A stretch of 55,427 nt of DNA from SYIM01 sp041182885 (GTDB taxonomy: Bacteria; Pseudomonadota; Gammaproteobacteria; Burkholderiales; Burkholderiaceae_E). Under the pieces are notes generated by a model. The model was not told the DNA's origin and searched no databases. It saw only the letters and a program-made list of their open reading frames with translations. Both the position numbers and the translations under genes were made by a program. Below, piece after piece: positions 53,130-55,427 of this stretch (within the stretch, counting starts at the first letter, position 1; the number at the start of each line of letters is the position of its first letter). The DNA lies in the NCBI GenBank assembly GCA_049423065.1, contig JBMSQB010000019.1:1-55427 (forward strand), given 5' to 3'.

Positions 53130-54421
53130 CTGAGGCACTCATCGGGCTGGGGGCGATGATGCTGCTCGCGCTCGCGGGGCTGCCGATCGCTTTCGCCATG
53201 GGCCTGGTCGGGTTCTTTGGCCTTGCGATCGTTCGCGGCTGGAATCCGGCGCTTGCCTCGGCCGGAACGCTCATGTACGAGACCGGTTTTTCCTACACCC
53301 TGTCGGTGGTGCCGCTCTTCATCCTGATGGGCAATTTCGTGAGCCGGGCGGGGTTGTCGCAGGAGTTGTTCCGGGCGGCGTATGCCTTCATCGGCCATTG
53401 GCGGGGCGGGCTCGCCATGTCCACCATCGTTGCCTGCGCGGGGTTCGGTTCGATCTGCGGCTCCTCGATCGCCACCGCTGCCACCATGGCGCGGGTGGCC
53501 TATCCCTCGATGCGGCAGTTCGGCTACAGCGACGCGCTCGCCTGTGGTGCCATCGCCTCGGGCGGCACCCTGGGCATTCTGATTCCGCCCTCGGTGATCA
53601 TGGTCATCTATGCCCTCATGACCGAGGTCAATATCGGTGCCATGTTTGCGGCCGGCCTGATTCCGGGTGTGCTTGCCACGCTGCTCCTCATGGCGGCGGT
53701 TGCCTGGCAGACCTGGCGCGATCCCAAGAGCGGGCCGCGCGGCGAACGCACGCCGTGGCCGGAGCGGTTGCGCGCGCTGCAGGGCGTGTGGGGCGTGATC
53801 GTGCTGTTCGTGGTGGTGATGGGCGGCATCTATGGCGGGGTGTTCACTGCCACGGAGGGCGCTTCGATCGGTGCATTCGGCGCGTTTGTGTTTGCGCTCG
53901 CGCGCCGCGCGCTCACCTGGCGAACGCTGGTGGATGTTCTGGTTGAAAGCTCGCGCACCACCGCAATGCTGTTCGGCATCCTGATCGGCGCGCTGATCTT
54001 TGCGAACTTCGTGAATTTCACCTCGATGCCCGATGACCTCAAGAATTTCGTCTCACAGTTTCAGCTGCATCCGATGGCGGTGATCGTGGCGATCTGCGCA
54101 ATCTATGTGCTGCTCGGAACCGCCATGGAAGAGCTGTCCATGATCCTGCTCACGGTGCCGGTTCTTTTTCCGCTCGTGGTGCATCTGGGCTTTGACCCGA
54201 TCTGGTTCGGCATCCTGGTGGTGGTGGTGGTCGAGATCGGCCTCATCAGCCCGCCGGTCGGCATGAATCTCTTTGTGCTGAGAACGCTGCTCCCGCATGT
54301 CTCCACCATGACGATCTATCGGGGCGTCGCGCCCTTCGTCGTGGCCGATGTGATTCGGCTGGCAATCCTGATCGCCTTCCCGGTGATCTCGACCTGGCTG
54401 CCTGGCGTGCTCTTCAAGTAG
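53126..54421 (+). CDS. dctM: TRAP transporter large membrane subunit (DctM family)
   Basis: Sodium-coupled transport subunit of 431 residues with about twelve membrane segments. Signatures are AGLPIAFAMGLVGFFGLAIV, CAGFGSICGSSIATAATMAR, GTLGILIPPSVIMVIYALMT and ISPPVGMNLFVLRTL. It starts with GTG 53126 coupled to dctQ. It converges on the second DenD-like gene with an eight-base overlap. Confidence 0.95.
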   Translation: MTEALIGLGAMMLLALAGLPIAFAMGLVGFFGLAIVRGWNPALASAGTLMYETGFSYTLSVVPLFILMGNFVSRAGLSQELFRAAYAFIGHWRGGLAMSTIVACAGFGSICGSSIATAATMARVAYPSMRQFGYSDALACGAIASGGTLGILIPPSVIMVIYALMTEVNIGAMFAAGLIPGVLATLLLMAAVAWQTWRDPKSGPRGERTPWPERLRALQGVWGVIVLFVVVMGGIYGGVFTATEGASIGAFGAFVFALARRALTWRTLVDVLVESSRTTAMLFGILIGALIFANFVNFTSMPDDLKNFVSQFQLHPMAVIVAICAIYVLLGTAMEELSMILLTVPVLFPLVVHLGFDPIWFGILVVVVVEIGLISPPVGMNLFVLRTLLPHVSTMTIYRGVAPFVVADVIRLAILIAFPVISTWLPGVLFK

Positions 54422-55427
54422 CGGCGCTGCGCGAGAGCGGGGCGTCGCTGCCGACGGATGCCGCAGCGATCAGGTCGGTGAGATCGCGGTCCTCTGGAAG
54501 GCCCATGGCGCGCGCGCGGCCAAAGGACCGTTGACGAGGCCAGCGCCCAAACATGGGTTCGATTGCCGGGTCAGGTCGAAAGTCCACCAGTGCGCGCGCA
54601 TCATGGCCACCCACCGCGCTCACCGCACGCAGGATTTCGTCGATGCTCGCGGCGATCGCAGGACATTGCACGACACGGGCGCCATCGCGTGCGCCGCCCG
54701 AGCCCGATAGCGCGGTTGCGAACGCATCGCGTGCGGACGACAGCGACTGCACCCAGATCACCGCCTCAGGCGATACCGGTGAGATCACCCGGCGCCCGGC
54801 AAGCGTCTCGCGGATCAGATCACTGTTGAAGCCCGACAGCGCGCCGTTTGGCAGCGCAGGGCGAACCACCACGCCAGCCAGTCGCAGACTGATCCCGTCG
54901 ATCCAGCCGCGACGCGATGCTTCGGTGATCAGAATCTCGTTGATCAGTTTTTGTGCGCCGTAAGAAAGGCTGGGCGAGGCGGGTGTGCGGTCGTGAATTT
55001 CCGTTGGAAGCGGCACCCCGTGCACGGCAATGGAACTGGCGTAGACCACCCGCGGTGGGCGGCCCGCGCGGCCCTGGGCCATGCAGCGCTCAAGCAGCGC
55101 GCGGGTGGAATCGAGATTGACCTTCATGCCGAGATCGAAGTCGGCCTCGGCAGCCCCGCTCACCACGCCCGCCAGATGTGCAAGCGCGTCCACGGGCTCT
55201 GCAAACAACTGGTCGAGCAGGCCGGCCGAGGCGATGTCGCCCTGTATCCAGACGATGTCGGCGCGATCGGCCGGGCACCAGTCGGGGCGCGGCATCCGGT
55301 CGGAGAGAACGAGCCGCCCGGCGGGCGGCTGGTCGCGCGAAGCCTGGGCGAGCCTGCGGTCAAGCACCGCGCGGGCGAGCGCGCCACCCACGAAGCCGCC
55401 CGCGCCGGTGATGAGGCAGGCGGTCAT
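54414..55427 (-). CDS. DenD-like NAD-dependent sugar-acid dehydrogenase, copy 2
   Basis: SDR-family enzyme of 337 residues; its ATG falls exactly on the last three bases of the window, so a longer N terminus cannot be excluded but is not needed. The glycine motif ITGAGGFVGGALARAV opens the protein; EADFDLGMKVNLDSTRALLE and SYGAQKLINEIL with the catalytic tyrosine and lysine follow. It is clearly a paralogue of the protein at 9569-10543. D-erythronate or a related aldonate is the likely substrate class. It is convergent with the TRAP genes. Confidence 0.82.
   Translation of the reverse strand: MTACLITGAGGFVGGALARAVLDRRLAQASRDQPPAGRLVLSDRMPRPDWCPADRADIVWIQGDIASAGLLDQLFAEPVDALAHLAGVVSGAAEADFDLGMKVNLDSTRALLERCMAQGRAGRPPRVVYASSIAVHGVPLPTEIHDRTPASPSLSYGAQKLINEILITEASRRGWIDGISLRLAGVVVRPALPNGALSGFNSDLIRETLAGRRVISPVSPEAVIWVQSLSSARDAFATALSGSGGARDGARVVQCPAIAASIDEILRAVSAVGGHDARALVDFRPDPAIEPMFGRWPRQRSFGRARAMGLPEDRDLTDLIAAASVGSDAPLSRSAAT

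Overview
The window is a GC-rich, gene-dense chromosomal stretch from a Gram-negative betaproteobacterium, most likely of the order Burkholderiales. The order is inferred from the complete division/cell-wall (dcw) cluster running into a peroxiredoxin gene, lpxC and secA, from a Bug-type (TctC family) solute receptor, and from the coaE-zapD-yacG block. No species is claimed. I see no insertion sequence, prophage, tRNA or CRISPR array.

Left part (1-10543), uptake and metabolism: a complete polar amino-acid ABC transporter (aapJQMP) reads leftward. Divergent from it is a run of catabolic genes: a tartrate dehydrogenase/decarboxylase-like enzyme (ttuC), an orphan Bug receptor and a MOFRL-type glycerate 2-kinase (ttuD). 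Together these fit meso-tartrate -> D-glycerate -> 2-phosphoglycerate. They are followed by pyrC, a DUF3025 gene and a DenD-like sugar-acid dehydrogenase. The RNase P RNA gene (rnpB) faces this run.

Middle part (11187-33929), the cell envelope core: a clear sigma70 promoter and a 10-bp-spaced MraZ-type operator precede mraZ-rsmH-ftsL-ftsI-murE-murF-mraY-murD-ftsW-murG-murC-ddl-ftsQ-ftsA-ftsZ. Most junctions overlap by 1 to 8 bases, implying coupled translation. Hairpins follow ftsZ, then peroxiredoxin and lpxC. A convergent DUF721 (DciA-like) gene and a repeat-rich 440-base gap precede secA.

Next block (33962-40586): argJ, a DUF815 ATPase and a Nudix hydrolase read rightward. yacG, zapD, coaE, a prepilin peptidase and a CorC/CNNM-type CBS protein read leftward.

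Right part (40705-55427), accessory metabolism: a xylonate-dehydratase-like enzyme; a four-gene module resembling the Vibrio zrg zinc-uptake operon (DUF2796, ABC ATPase, FtsX-like permease, DUF3299); an FMN-binding glutamate-synthase-like protein with a small flavodoxin-like protein; and a TRAP transporter whose receptor gene is separated from its membrane genes by an inverted IlvD/beta-hydroxyacid-dehydrogenase pair. A second DenD-like dehydrogenase ends exactly at the window edge. This end looks like an uncharacterised sugar-acid utilisation locus.

The observations I rate highest are a lysine in the GTP-binding signature of FtsZ, two unrelated 14-bp-period tandem repeats flanking the DUF721/secA region, and the split TRAP/dehydratase/dehydrogenase locus.
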